Source: Vibrio sp. (lineage in GTDB: Bacteria; Pseudomonadota; Gammaproteobacteria; Enterobacterales; Vibrionaceae). Taken from it: 64,000 nt of DNA. The stretch covers positions 1 to 64,000 of the forward strand of contig JAOICL010000005.1 in the NCBI GenBank assembly GCA_028131545.1, in the 5' to 3' direction. The notes below the pieces were generated by a model. That model was given only the letters and a program-made list of their open reading frames with translations, had not been told where the DNA came from and made no database searches. Each line of letters starts with the position of its first letter. Position 1 is the first letter of the stretch. The translations under genes were made by a program, and so were the position numbers. Positions 38,314-47,377 of this stretch are shown one piece after another.

Positions 38314-39798
38314 TTAACCAGGGATCTTAGCAACCATGCGAACAGAGGTTGTTAATTCTTCTAATTGTAACCATGGACGTAAGTGAGCTACAGCGGAATA
38401 AGCACCTGGCTTACCTGGCTGCTCAACCACTTCAATACGAGATTCACATAGCGGTGTTTTTGCTCTTTGCTCATTACCAATAGCACCTGAGTTGGTATAT
38501 TGGTCAATCCAAAGTTGTAATTCACGTTTGATATCTGGAGCTTCTAGGTTAGAACCTAACTTATCTCGTCCCATTACTTTAAGGTAATGTGCGATACGTC
38601 CACTCGCCATAATGTAAGGTAAACGAGCAGAGATAGCTGCGTTCGCTGTTGCATCTGGGTCTGTGAATGTTTTTGGCTTCTGAGCTGTTTGACCGCCAAT
38701 AAAGACACCGTAGTTCGTGTTTTTATAGTGAACTAAAGGTAAGAATCCTAGATCGCTCAGCTCTTTTTCACGCTCATCAGTCAGGTTAACTTCAATTGGG
38801 CATTGTTGAACAAGATCGCCAGCTTCAGTTTTGTAAGTTAGGTTTGGTAAGTTTTCTACTTTACCGCCATTGTCTAAACCACGGATAGCAGTACACCAAC
38901 CAGAAGCCGTATAAGATTGACTCATTTTCAGGCCAAGATCATAAGCGGCATTTGACCAAACGATTTCATCATTATTTTTAGGATTTGGATTACCATCCAT
39001 ATCCACGTCAAGCTCTTCGTATTCGAAAAGGTCGGTACCTAAACCTTTAGCTCCGTATGGCATACGAGCCATTGTACGTGGAAGTGTTAGGGTCACATAT
39101 CGAGCATCATCACTTTCTCGGAATGAATTCCAAGCCGCATAGGCAGGTGAATCAAAACCTGCAGCAACCGGTTTATTTTCATTGAAAGTCGTAAAATCAT
39201 TAAACTCGAACATTTCTGCATTCGCGGCAGCAACAAAAGGTGCGTGACATGCTGCTGCAACTTCACCCATGTAGCGCATTAACGCAACATCTTCATCGCT
39301 AGCACTGAATTCGTAGTCACCAATGAATGTTCCATAGGGCTCACCACCTGCAGTACCAAATTCACCTTGATAAACAGCATTAAATAGTGGACTACGGTCA
39401 ATAGCAGGAGCATCTTCAAACTGCTCTAAAAGCTCTTCTTTCGTATAATCAACCATTTTGATTTTTAAAGAAGGACCTAATTCACTTTCTTTAACCATTT
39501 TTTGTAGACCACGCCAAGAACCTTCTAGTTTTTGGAAGTCATCTTGTTGCATTACAGCTGAGAGCTGTTTGGATAATTTCTTATCAATTTCAGCTATGGC
39601 ATTCTCAATCGTTTTCGTAACATTTTTATCCCACGTTACGGTACCAGAGAGAGCTTGTTGAGTTAAAACGGAGAATAACTCTTTTGTCGTGTCGGCAGGT
39701 GTTTGAGTTGTGGCCTCAATCGCTCTATCAAGAAAACTAAGGCTCTCACCTTCACCTTCAGCGGCGGTTTGTGTTTGATTTTCAGCTTCAGTGCTCAT
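38314..39798 (-). CDS. tssC: T6SS contractile sheath large subunit TssC (VipB)
   Basis: 494 aa; FQKLEGSWRGLQKMV, FNAVYQGEFGTAGGEPYGTFIGDYEF, SGRIAHYLKVMGRDKLGS. Confidence 0.96.
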   Translation of the reverse strand: MSTEAENQTQTAAEGEGESLSFLDRAIEATTQTPADTTKELFSVLTQQALSGTVTWDKNVTKTIENAIAEIDKKLSKQLSAVMQQDDFQKLEGSWRGLQKMVKESELGPSLKIKMVDYTKEELLEQFEDAPAIDRSPLFNAVYQGEFGTAGGEPYGTFIGDYEFSASDEDVALMRYMGEVAAACHAPFVAAANAEMFEFNDFTTFNENKPVAAGFDSPAYAAWNSFRESDDARYVTLTLPRTMARMPYGAKGLGTDLFEYEELDVDMDGNPNPKNNDEIVWSNAAYDLGLKMSQSYTASGWCTAIRGLDNGGKVENLPNLTYKTEAGDLVQQCPIEVNLTDEREKELSDLGFLPLVHYKNTNYGVFIGGQTAQKPKTFTDPDATANAAISARLPYIMASGRIAHYLKVMGRDKLGSNLEAPDIKRELQLWIDQYTNSGAIGNEQRAKTPLCESRIEVVEQPGKPGAYSAVAHLRPWLQLEELTTSVRMVAKIPG

Positions 39799-40304
39799 TA
39801 TTCACCTCCTTCTTCTTTCGAAACGCCAAGCTCTTCGGATAGGGCATTAATGGTATCAGCGCTTTGTAATACTTCTTTCAGTAGTTTTTCTAGGTCACGA
39901 GAACGATCAGCTTTAGATAGAAGTACTTTTAATTGATTACGCGTTTCTACTAACTTTTTCAGCGGTTCGACCTGTTCAATGATAGATTCTGGTCCGAAAT
40001 CTTTCATCGAATTGATTTTCAGATTAGCTTCAAATTGACTGTCATCATCAGCTAATACATTATCAACCTTTAAGGATAACTCAGGACCAACTCGTTTCAT
40101 TACCGTATCAAAGTTGTCTTTATCAACGTTATAAAACGTACGATCTTCTAAGTCTTCCTTATCTTGTTTATGGCCTGAGTAGTCCCCAATCACTCCCATA
40201 ACAAATGGGAGTTCCTTGGTTTCCACTGCGCCGTTGGTTTCCACGTCATAAGTAATACTTACGCGGTTTTTGCTTACGCGTTTATGCTGTGAATTCAAAG
40301 CCAC
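39798..40304 (-). CDS. tssB: T6SS contractile sheath small subunit TssB (VipA)
   Basis: 168 aa; RVSITYDVETNGAVETKELPFVMGVIGDYSG typical TssB. Confidence 0.95.
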   Translation of the reverse strand: MALNSQHKRVSKNRVSITYDVETNGAVETKELPFVMGVIGDYSGHKQDKEDLEDRTFYNVDKDNFDTVMKRVGPELSLKVDNVLADDDSQFEANLKINSMKDFGPESIIEQVEPLKKLVETRNQLKVLLSKADRSRDLEKLLKEVLQSADTINALSEELGVSKEEGGE

Positions 40305-40331
40305 AGTGAATCTCCTTATATGTGAGTGCTA

Positions 40332-40856
40332 TTAAGATGCAGACGAAGTGATTTTAGCCGTTGTTGCATCAAAACCGACTTCTGGGCCTTTTTCGATCTT
40401 ACCGGCATCATTTTCGTTGTAATATGCTTTAGAAATTTTGGTATAAGTTAAACTCATTGATTCCGATGGAAGCGAACCATCTGAACCTGTCATGTTGTAA
40501 CTCGCCATACGAGCAGATTCTAAGGTAACAATTAGGTAAGGATCGGCGCCAGAACCTTCACGATTAGGTTTTGTCATTACGATTTCAATTTTTTTACCTT
40601 CAGCTCCTGGTGCGTATAAGAACGTCGTTAGATAAGGAGAAGCACCGTCACAAACTCGAGTGATGTTAACTTCACCTAAAGCAACCATACCTTGGTCTGC
40701 GTTATTGGCATTACCTACGTCAATTCCTACGCCGCGAACAGCGCCCCAACTAATGGATCCAATTGCGAAAAATCCATCTTTACCACCAATTTTCTCTACT
40801 GTTGCTGCACCACTAGCAATTTTCTGACCATCGATGCGCATGTAAATAGAAGCCAT
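40332..40856 (-). CDS. hcp: T6SS tube protein Hcp
   Basis: 174 aa Hcp family: MASIYMRIDGQKI...ASPYLTTFLYAPGAEGKKIEIVMTKPNREG...LPSESMSLTYTKISKAYY. Confidence 0.9.
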   Translation of the reverse strand: MASIYMRIDGQKIASGAATVEKIGGKDGFFAIGSISWGAVRGVGIDVGNANNADQGMVALGEVNITRVCDGASPYLTTFLYAPGAEGKKIEIVMTKPNREGSGADPYLIVTLESARMASYNMTGSDGSLPSESMSLTYTKISKAYYNENDAGKIEKGPEVGFDATTAKITSSAS

Positions 40857-40915
40857 AATGACTCTCCTTCATATAAGTCGGGTTTATACCATTGTCTCTA
40901 GAAGTAGGACTATTA

Positions 40916-42322
40916 TCAGAAAGAAAAGTCTGAAATAGGGCTATCGTCTGAATCTTTGGTATTCTTTTTTTGATCTTCTGGAGTTGCCTCTTTCGGTTGA
41001 GTGGGAACTCCAGATTCATCTTCTGATTCAACTTTTATTGGTGTTGAATCATGGGATTCTTCTTTTACTACGGGTTGTTCTGGCTGTTTAACCCGAGGAG
41101 TAGCGATGGTAAATGTCTTTTTATTTGATATATCTTTGGAAGACAAGTTATCCATCCCTGACAGTAAATTAATATGGTCGATCGCTTGTGATTCTGCACC
41201 GATCATTTCTTGTAATAATTCAGGTAGACTTAAATAACCCCAACGTATTGCTCTTTCCAATAAAAATGGAACGGGGCTATGTGGTTCTGTTTCCTTGAAG
41301 TATTCGGCTATCTTTCTTAGCTCTTGGAATGCTTGATCCCGATGTACAATATCTCCAGCTTTGGCAACGACCACTTGTTGTGTTCGTGGTGTGGTCGCAG
41401 TAGGAGAGGATGGCAACGCTTCTGTTGTATTGGAGTCTAAATCATCAGCACTGTCATTTTGTGTAAGGTGCTCTATAGTAGCGACAGGCTCTTCTTCTTT
41501 AATTTCTCGATAGGTGTCATCGAAAGGCCATGGCTCAAATCGCTCTGGTACCAGGTATTGAATCGCATTAATTAAATCAGAAATATTCGACTTTATGTGC
41601 TTAAAGCTAATTACTTGCGCACCGATTTTATGACATTGCTCAGCGATTAACTTTTCTGTGTCGTCGAGTGCGACATAGGCTTGAGCTAAATTCATTAAAT
41701 TATTTTCAGTATCGCCATCAAAAGACGAAAGAGCACGAGACTTTAACTCGGTTAACGTGCCTTCTTTTTCTGATTTTAAAAAATCGGTGTAGGTAATATC
41801 GCCAATAAAGCCTAGCATCAGTATAGATTGATAGATGGCCGTAGAATCATTAGTTTCACCGACGAGTTGTAGAAGAGGGCGAGTTCTAAATTCAGCTCTT
41901 TCTTTCGCAATACCCACTTCGTCAGTTGCTTTAAGTTTATTTTCTGGTTGAAAGGGGTTAAGTGATTCCCAGAAAATCTCAACCCATGTTTTTAAAACCG
42001 TCGTCGATTGTGCTAGATGGAGGAAAGGTTCAGGGGTAAATAATTGTGAGCTAATATACCAACCGATGAGTTCGAGATCTTTTGTGTCGTTACTCAATGC
42101 ATTTTCAGTTACGTTTCGTAGTTCCTTCCATGCATTATCATTCGTTTCAAGTATATCTTGGTCAGAAGAAGCATCTGGTGTTTCAACTAATTTTCGGAAA
42201 GCAGATTGTGAGTTATTGTAAGCATTACGCAGACTACGATAAGCCGTTCGATCTAATTTTAAATACGTACCACAAGGTGAATCATCAGAAATTGGATTTA
42301 AAAGGTTGTCGATTTCTATCAT
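40916..42322 (-). CDS. tssA: T6SS protein TssA (ImpA N-terminal domain)
   Basis: MIEIDNLLNPISDDSPCGTYLKLDRTAYRSLRNAYN; TssA/ImpA domain; HSPVPFLLERAIRWGYLSLPELLQEMI; start moved to the ATG at 42322. Confidence 0.9.
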   Translation of the reverse strand: MIEIDNLLNPISDDSPCGTYLKLDRTAYRSLRNAYNNSQSAFRKLVETPDASSDQDILETNDNAWKELRNVTENALSNDTKDLELIGWYISSQLFTPEPFLHLAQSTTVLKTWVEIFWESLNPFQPENKLKATDEVGIAKERAEFRTRPLLQLVGETNDSTAIYQSILMLGFIGDITYTDFLKSEKEGTLTELKSRALSSFDGDTENNLMNLAQAYVALDDTEKLIAEQCHKIGAQVISFKHIKSNISDLINAIQYLVPERFEPWPFDDTYREIKEEEPVATIEHLTQNDSADDLDSNTTEALPSSPTATTPRTQQVVVAKAGDIVHRDQAFQELRKIAEYFKETEPHSPVPFLLERAIRWGYLSLPELLQEMIGAESQAIDHINLLSGMDNLSSKDISNKKTFTIATPRVKQPEQPVVKEESHDSTPIKVESEDESGVPTQPKEATPEDQKKNTKDSDDSPISDFSF

Positions 42323-42378
42323 AGCTAATCCATTACATAACTTCAAAAATTACAATAGCTTACTGTTTGAAGTGTTAT

Positions 42379-42400
42379 TTATTGATAACTTTTAGTGTAG
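42379..42400. promoter_or_regulatory. Possible LuxR/HapR-family half-site upstream of tssA
   Basis: TTATTGATAA matches the left half of the LuxR/HapR consensus TTATTGATAAATTTATCAATAA; right half poorly conserved. Confidence 0.25.
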
Positions 42401-42523
42401 GGCAGAGTAGAGAAAAAACTCTTTATTAATTAAAAAAACTTATTCTTTTTTGATATAAACAAATAACTTTGAGATGGTTCACGTTATGAAGCCAATTTGT
42501 TGAAAATGAAACCGAGTGTATTA

Positions 42524-42826
42524 TTAGCCTCCGATGAGTACGGTTGGTGCTCCTGCTACAATAGAGCCACCATGGGATGTGGTGTCCCCCATACGCGCGG
42601 CTGGTTTGTTATTAATGAGAACCGTAGCGCTGCCTTTTACAATAGAGTCAGGAGGGCCGACGCAAACACATGAGTCACCCATAACCGCTTGAGGCATATT
42701 ACATACGAGAACAGTGACGGCTCCTGGTCCAACGATAGGGCCTCCGACGTGTGGAATAGGAGGGGTACCGGGTGTTTGCATCGGGCAAACATGCATATCG
42801 GTTAAACGTGCAGCAGGCAATGTCAT
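42524..42826 (-). CDS. PAAR-domain T6SS spike protein
   Basis: 100 aa; MTLPAARLTDMHVCPMQTPGTPPIPHVGGPIVGPGAVTVLVCN...AARMGDTTSHGGSIVAGAPTVLIGG. Confidence 0.95.
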   Translation of the reverse strand: MTLPAARLTDMHVCPMQTPGTPPIPHVGGPIVGPGAVTVLVCNMPQAVMGDSCVCVGPPDSIVKGSATVLINNKPAARMGDTTSHGGSIVAGAPTVLIGG

Positions 42827-42893
42827 GGTAAGTTCCTCTACAGGTACTGTGAATGGTTGTTACTTAATGCATTAAATGGGTATCTTTTGCTTT

Positions 42894-42952
42894 ATTACAT
42901 ATTACATATTACATATTACATATTACATATTACATATTACATATTACATATT
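42894..42952. repeat. Heptanucleotide tandem repeat (ATTACAT)x8
   Basis: Eight perfect attacat copies (42894-42949) plus att, upstream of the PAAR start codon. Confidence 0.97.
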
Positions 42953-43013
42953 AGGTATTACGATTATGGTTATGTATGAATTGAAAATGAACATTCAATC
43001 TTAGCTTAAATCA

Positions 43014-43592
43014 TTAGATTTGCCCTGAGCCACCACTGGCGATATCCAGTGCAATATGTATCGACTTATTATAATATTCTTCCGAGTTATCCCATTCAGG
43101 CAGTGCTGCAGAATGAGCAATGGCTCCGGCGATTGCTTTACAGTAGAGGTCAGCTTCGGGTAATACCGTGGGCTGATCTGGTGCAATAATACTGCCAGAA
43201 CCATTCCAGAATACAGCCTGAGCTAACCATGAAGGTCCACAGCTTAATTCCAGTTTATTCGCTAAATATTCTGCTTTTCTGCGGCTTTCTTCTGAAGGTT
43301 GTTTTACCCACTGTTCAATGGTGTCTAACGCTGTTGTTTGTATCCCTTTCCAATCTGCTTGTCTTAACGCCAATGTTTTATACCCCCACCAAATACCTTC
43401 ACGTACGGGCAAAGCATGAGCAATTAAAGCAACCAACTCAATCTTCATCTTCTTTTCTTTTAAGATGCTGATGGCATCCGCTAACAAAGTATCCTCGGTA
43501 AACAGTTCGCTAATATCATTTTCCAGATTTAATCGAGGTACGACTTGAGCAGCATGAGTGTAAATAAGTTTTTTATACATAATATCAATCAT
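43014..43592 (-). CDS. Conserved T6SS-associated hypothetical (DUF6931-like)
   Basis: 192 aa between vgrG and PAAR; VALIAHALPVREGIWWGYKTLALRQADW resembles proteins often encoded beside VgrG/PAAR. Confidence 0.6.
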   Translation of the reverse strand: MIDIMYKKLIYTHAAQVVPRLNLENDISELFTEDTLLADAISILKEKKMKIELVALIAHALPVREGIWWGYKTLALRQADWKGIQTTALDTIEQWVKQPSEESRRKAEYLANKLELSCGPSWLAQAVFWNGSGSIIAPDQPTVLPEADLYCKAIAGAIAHSAALPEWDNSEEYYNKSIHIALDIASGGSGQI

Positions 43593-43624
43593 CTAATAGT
43601 GGTATGTGTTAATCAGTGTCTACG

Positions 43625-45631
43625 TTAGTTCACTTTGACTATTGTGCCTTTAATTTCACCCATTAGGCCGCCATTAAATGTTCCTTTTAAACCGGATTTA
43701 AACTCAGCACTTAACGAGCCTTCGGCTTTAAGGGTTGTGCTGGCTTTCATTGCTATGCTGGTTCCTTTAATCGTATTCGAACCGGAGGCTTGTAAGGTTG
43801 TTGTTGCACCGGTTACTTTATTGGCTGAAGTCGCTTTCGAATTGACGTTAGTACCTTGCAAATTCAAGGTGCTGCTGGCTTTGATATCAATATTACTGGC
43901 TTTGATTTCAATTTTTGAGCTACTCATTGTAATAGAGCTGCTGCCGACTTTTAATTCAATTTCGCTGTCAGCTTCAAGTGAAATCGTTTTCGCTGTTTCA
44001 GACAATGCATCGGTTACCGCGAGAGTGTATTTATCTTTTGCAGTAACAGACATTGCTTTAGTGGTTGTATTTTTATACTCACCTTCGACGGTTTCAGTCA
44101 CGTTATTGGTCACTTTGGTCGTCATATCATTGTTGACTTCAGTGGTCAGATCTTTAGCAGCATGAAGGTAAATTAACTCATTATCTTTCTTATCATCAAA
44201 GTACCATTCATTGGCTTCTCCCTTTAATTTGGTTTTAAAACCCGATTTTGTTGTATTTGCGGTTTTATAGGGAGGTACGTGCTTACTGTTATAAACACTG
44301 CCCGTAATAACGGGTTGGTCAGGGTCACCATCAATAAACGAAACCAATACTTCTTGGCCAACCCTTGGAATGAATTGTGAACCATACCCTGAACCCGCTA
44401 GCATTTGTGCGACACGAACATAACAACTGGTTTTATCGCCTTGTGACTCCGTATCCCAATGAAATTGAATTCGAACTCTTCCTTCAGCGTCTTGGTTTAT
44501 CTCTCCAGCTGTAGACCCGGCTACGGTTGCACTCTGTAAACCATGTACTTTGACTTTGTCTGCTGGAACAGGATAGTAAGGCGTTGATTTAGGTATACAG
44601 CGTATCTCTGATTCGCATAAACCTTCATCATTATAAGTGGCTGTATGATAGGTCACTGAATAGTCACCAAGCATCGATTTATCTAGGTGAGCGCTAAGTG
44701 AGAAGTACTGCCCAAGATAAAACTCATCATGTTCAGCGTGTGCTGTAACAATATTATATTCTTGTTCGATTTGCTCTATACGTCGCTTTACGAGATTGCT
44801 AGCAAGGTCTGTTTTAGCCCCAGATACGCCGAGTGGAGGGTAATGAATTTGCTTAAGTTTGCTGTTGTTACCTATAGAGTGACTTGATGTCTTAGCTTTG
44901 CTCGTGACTAGTTTGGTTTGTGAGTAATCATAGGCTGTGAGTTCAATGCTGGCTCCATGAAAATGAGATGCTGGCATCCATTGCATAATCATGGGGTTTT
45001 TACCCGTTCTAGCTTCAGTCATATCAAATTTATTGATTTTTGCCTTATCGAAGGGGGATTGAGCATCTTGTATGATCAATTTGTGTCCGCTACTGCTTTG
45101 TTCAAAAAAGTAGACTAGGCCTTCTTCAGACAATAAACGGGTAATAAAATCAAAGTCGGATTCATTGTACTGTAAACAATACTCTCGTTTTGTACTTGGC
45201 GCTCCATTGATCGTGAATTTCCCAGAAAAGCCCGCATTATTAAATATATCGGTAACAATATCTTTGGTGGTTTTTTCTTGGTAAACACGGAAGGCATGAG
45301 TGTGCTTTAACAGCCATAACCAAGGTGCGACGGTTAATTCATAGCTCGCATACTGGAGACTAGATTCCATTTCGACTTGTTGAATGGAGGTGATAATACC
45401 GTGATAGCTACGTGCTAATGATAAATTACCATTGTTATTATCATAACAATTAAAGCCGATTTCTTGACCGAGTTGTTGATTAATAACAAAGGTTGAAGAA
45501 ACTAACCGTGCATTGATCGTATAAGGCTCTGAAAGGCTTTCCTCAATGGAAAGTTGACTGATAAGATGTTCCTTATCTTTGTAATCCTTAGCTGAAAGCG
45601 TGCTAGATGAAGCGGATAACAGTTCCGTCAT
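43625..45631 (-). CDS. vgrG: T6SS spike protein VgrG (TssI)
   Basis: MTELLSASSSTLSAKDYKDKEHLISQLSIEESLSEPYTINARLVS; FHWDTESQGDKTSCYVRVAQMLAGSGYGSQFIPRVGQEVLVSFIDGDPDQPVITGSVYN; start moved to the ATG at 45631. Confidence 0.96.
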   Translation of the reverse strand: MTELLSASSSTLSAKDYKDKEHLISQLSIEESLSEPYTINARLVSSTFVINQQLGQEIGFNCYDNNNGNLSLARSYHGIITSIQQVEMESSLQYASYELTVAPWLWLLKHTHAFRVYQEKTTKDIVTDIFNNAGFSGKFTINGAPSTKREYCLQYNESDFDFITRLLSEEGLVYFFEQSSSGHKLIIQDAQSPFDKAKINKFDMTEARTGKNPMIMQWMPASHFHGASIELTAYDYSQTKLVTSKAKTSSHSIGNNSKLKQIHYPPLGVSGAKTDLASNLVKRRIEQIEQEYNIVTAHAEHDEFYLGQYFSLSAHLDKSMLGDYSVTYHTATYNDEGLCESEIRCIPKSTPYYPVPADKVKVHGLQSATVAGSTAGEINQDAEGRVRIQFHWDTESQGDKTSCYVRVAQMLAGSGYGSQFIPRVGQEVLVSFIDGDPDQPVITGSVYNSKHVPPYKTANTTKSGFKTKLKGEANEWYFDDKKDNELIYLHAAKDLTTEVNNDMTTKVTNNVTETVEGEYKNTTTKAMSVTAKDKYTLAVTDALSETAKTISLEADSEIELKVGSSSITMSSSKIEIKASNIDIKASSTLNLQGTNVNSKATSANKVTGATTTLQASGSNTIKGTSIAMKASTTLKAEGSLSAEFKSGLKGTFNGGLMGEIKGTIVKVN

Positions 45632-45653
45632 TGCGATCGTCCTTTGTTTCACA

Positions 45654-45698
45654 AAAATCAAGAGATAACTATCAAGATAGATGGTATCTCTTGATTTT
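45654..45698. repeat. 14-bp inverted repeat in the vgrG / Nudix divergent intergenic region
   Basis: aaaatcaagagata ... tatctcttgatttt (arms 45654-45667 and 45685-45698). Confidence 0.7.
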
Positions 45699-45800
45699 CA
45701 ATTGAACATGATCGTCTTGGGTGCCCGCTAAATTACGTTTTAGTGCGATAGGGGGATACAGTTTTATGTCTTTTGTATTAATGGAATCGGAATAATAAAA

Positions 45801-47249
45801 ATGGATTTATTTTCTAAGTTACGAATAACACAGTGGTTAAGTGTTATTTTATCTTTGTATGTCTTTTCGTCTTATGCAGAGAATGTCAGTCAGAAAGAAT
45901 TAAAAGGCGCTCTGTGTTTAATTAATACGGAGCAGGGCGTTGTTCATATTCGAGATCAATTGACGGGTAAGTTTTCTATTCCTGGTGGTACAATCATTGA
46001 CCAGGAAGATCCGAAACAAGCGGCTATTAGAGAAACTTGGGAAGAAACAGGATTGGTTGTTACCCCAACATCCGTAGTGGGTTACTTAGGAAAAGCCGTT
46101 GTTTATGAGTGTCTTGCTGATTCCACGATCGTTGCCTTCGATAAGGCAGGTACGTTTGGTTATAAGCTTCCTATATGGTTTGCCCCTCACTATGCAGTTG
46201 AAGCATCTTCGGTTCAACTTATTGACTTAAATAAACAAATGTCGAATTTTGCTCTAGAACATTACCGATTTCCTGACCAAGTGAATCAAGTTAATGCGTT
46301 AGCAGAAAGATTGGTTCAACAGGAAGTCACCTTTGTACAACATCTTATTGACGCAGCGCCTCAGTTTCAAAGAGGGGAGATGTATTATACCTATCCTCTA
46401 TTTAAAGATTTAAGCCTTCAATCTTATCTAATAGATAAATTGATGATGAGCATCAATATGATGGCTCTAGTGGGCTTTATTTTTGCAATGTATGTTTTTC
46501 GTGGGTTTGATTTAGCGAGTGTGGCTTTAACTGGGACGGTTTTAACCATAGGTTTATCCTTGGTTGCTCAACAAGGAATCAAATTACCCATTCCTTTGGA
46601 GTATACGCCTTTTATCACCGAAAATGCTTCTTTAGGTTTACCAAGCATTGTGTTTGCTCTATTTGGTTTTGTTATCGTATTCGTCCGAAAAATGGCGATC
46701 ATTCGAGAGCTGGATAATACGCATTTTAAATTATGTTTCATTGCATTTGGATGGGGTATATTTAGTCTTAATGCGCTTTATGGATTAGTGTCGTTTAAAC
46801 TCCTATTGTCTGATATTGTGATTGCTTGCTCATTGGGGGCGTTAGTCGGGTGGCACTTCAGCAAGTTAACCAAACAAGATGATTTACCTTTTATTTCCAT
46901 CATCCAATCAATGAGCTTTTGGTTAGTTTTGACAATAGGTTTTGCTGTTATGGTTGTGTATTGGGGGACATTATCATTAAGTATATTGTTTGCTTTGTCT
47001 TTATCTATTCTAGGATGTTTACAACTTAAACAGGGCTTACCTCAGCAGTTATCGAGTTCTTCAGCGTTACTTATTATTGGTTTTATGCTGGCGCTACAGT
47101 TAGGGTATCACTTCATATTAGGACCTTTTCTAATGGATTCGACTTTACAGGTTTATGTTATTGAGGTTTTATTCTTACCCGTATTTCTTTTGTTTTCTTT
47201 ATCCTATTTGTTATGGCTCTCTAAGAGAACCAAGTCAGTTGATCAATAG
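45801..47249 (+). CDS. Membrane protein: exported Nudix domain fused to a PAP2-like (apparently degenerate) membrane domain
   Basis: 482 aa; signal/TM; Nudix box GGTIIDQEDPKQAAIRETWEETGL; C-terminal multi-TM region with PAP2-like layout (GLPSIV, LNALYGLVSFKLLLSDIVIACSLGALVGW). Confidence 0.78.
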   Translation: MDLFSKLRITQWLSVILSLYVFSSYAENVSQKELKGALCLINTEQGVVHIRDQLTGKFSIPGGTIIDQEDPKQAAIRETWEETGLVVTPTSVVGYLGKAVVYECLADSTIVAFDKAGTFGYKLPIWFAPHYAVEASSVQLIDLNKQMSNFALEHYRFPDQVNQVNALAERLVQQEVTFVQHLIDAAPQFQRGEMYYTYPLFKDLSLQSYLIDKLMMSINMMALVGFIFAMYVFRGFDLASVALTGTVLTIGLSLVAQQGIKLPIPLEYTPFITENASLGLPSIVFALFGFVIVFVRKMAIIRELDNTHFKLCFIAFGWGIFSLNALYGLVSFKLLLSDIVIACSLGALVGWHFSKLTKQDDLPFISIIQSMSFWLVLTIGFAVMVVYWGTLSLSILFALSLSILGCLQLKQGLPQQLSSSSALLIIGFMLALQLGYHFILGPFLMDSTLQVYVIEVLFLPVFLLFSLSYLLWLSKRTKSVDQ

Positions 47250-47260
47250 AGAGCAGTATA

Positions 47261-47302
47261 AAAAAGGCGATGATGTGTTGGTTGATACATCATCGCCTTT
47301 TT
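47261..47302. terminator. Bidirectional rho-independent terminator
   Basis: aaaaaggcgatgatgt gttggttgat acatcatcgcctttttt. Confidence 0.9.
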
Positions 47303-47315
47303 TACTTATTTATTT

Positions 47316-47357
47316 ACACAACACAACACAACACAACACAACACAACACAACACAAC
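47316..47357. repeat. Pentanucleotide tandem repeat (ACACA)x8
   Basis: Eight perfect acaca units followed by ac, between convergent genes. Confidence 0.95.
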
Positions 47358-47377
47358 GACAATAAACTCGTTATGGT

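Noticed and set aside
42894-42952. CRISPR-like array
   Set aside because: The repeat unit is only 7 bp with no spacers; it is a simple tandem repeat.
43635-44165. 176-aa plus-strand ORF antisense to vgrG
   Set aside because: Low-complexity hydrophobic/Val-Leu-rich translation that mirrors the repetitive VgrG C-terminus; no RBS or family signal.
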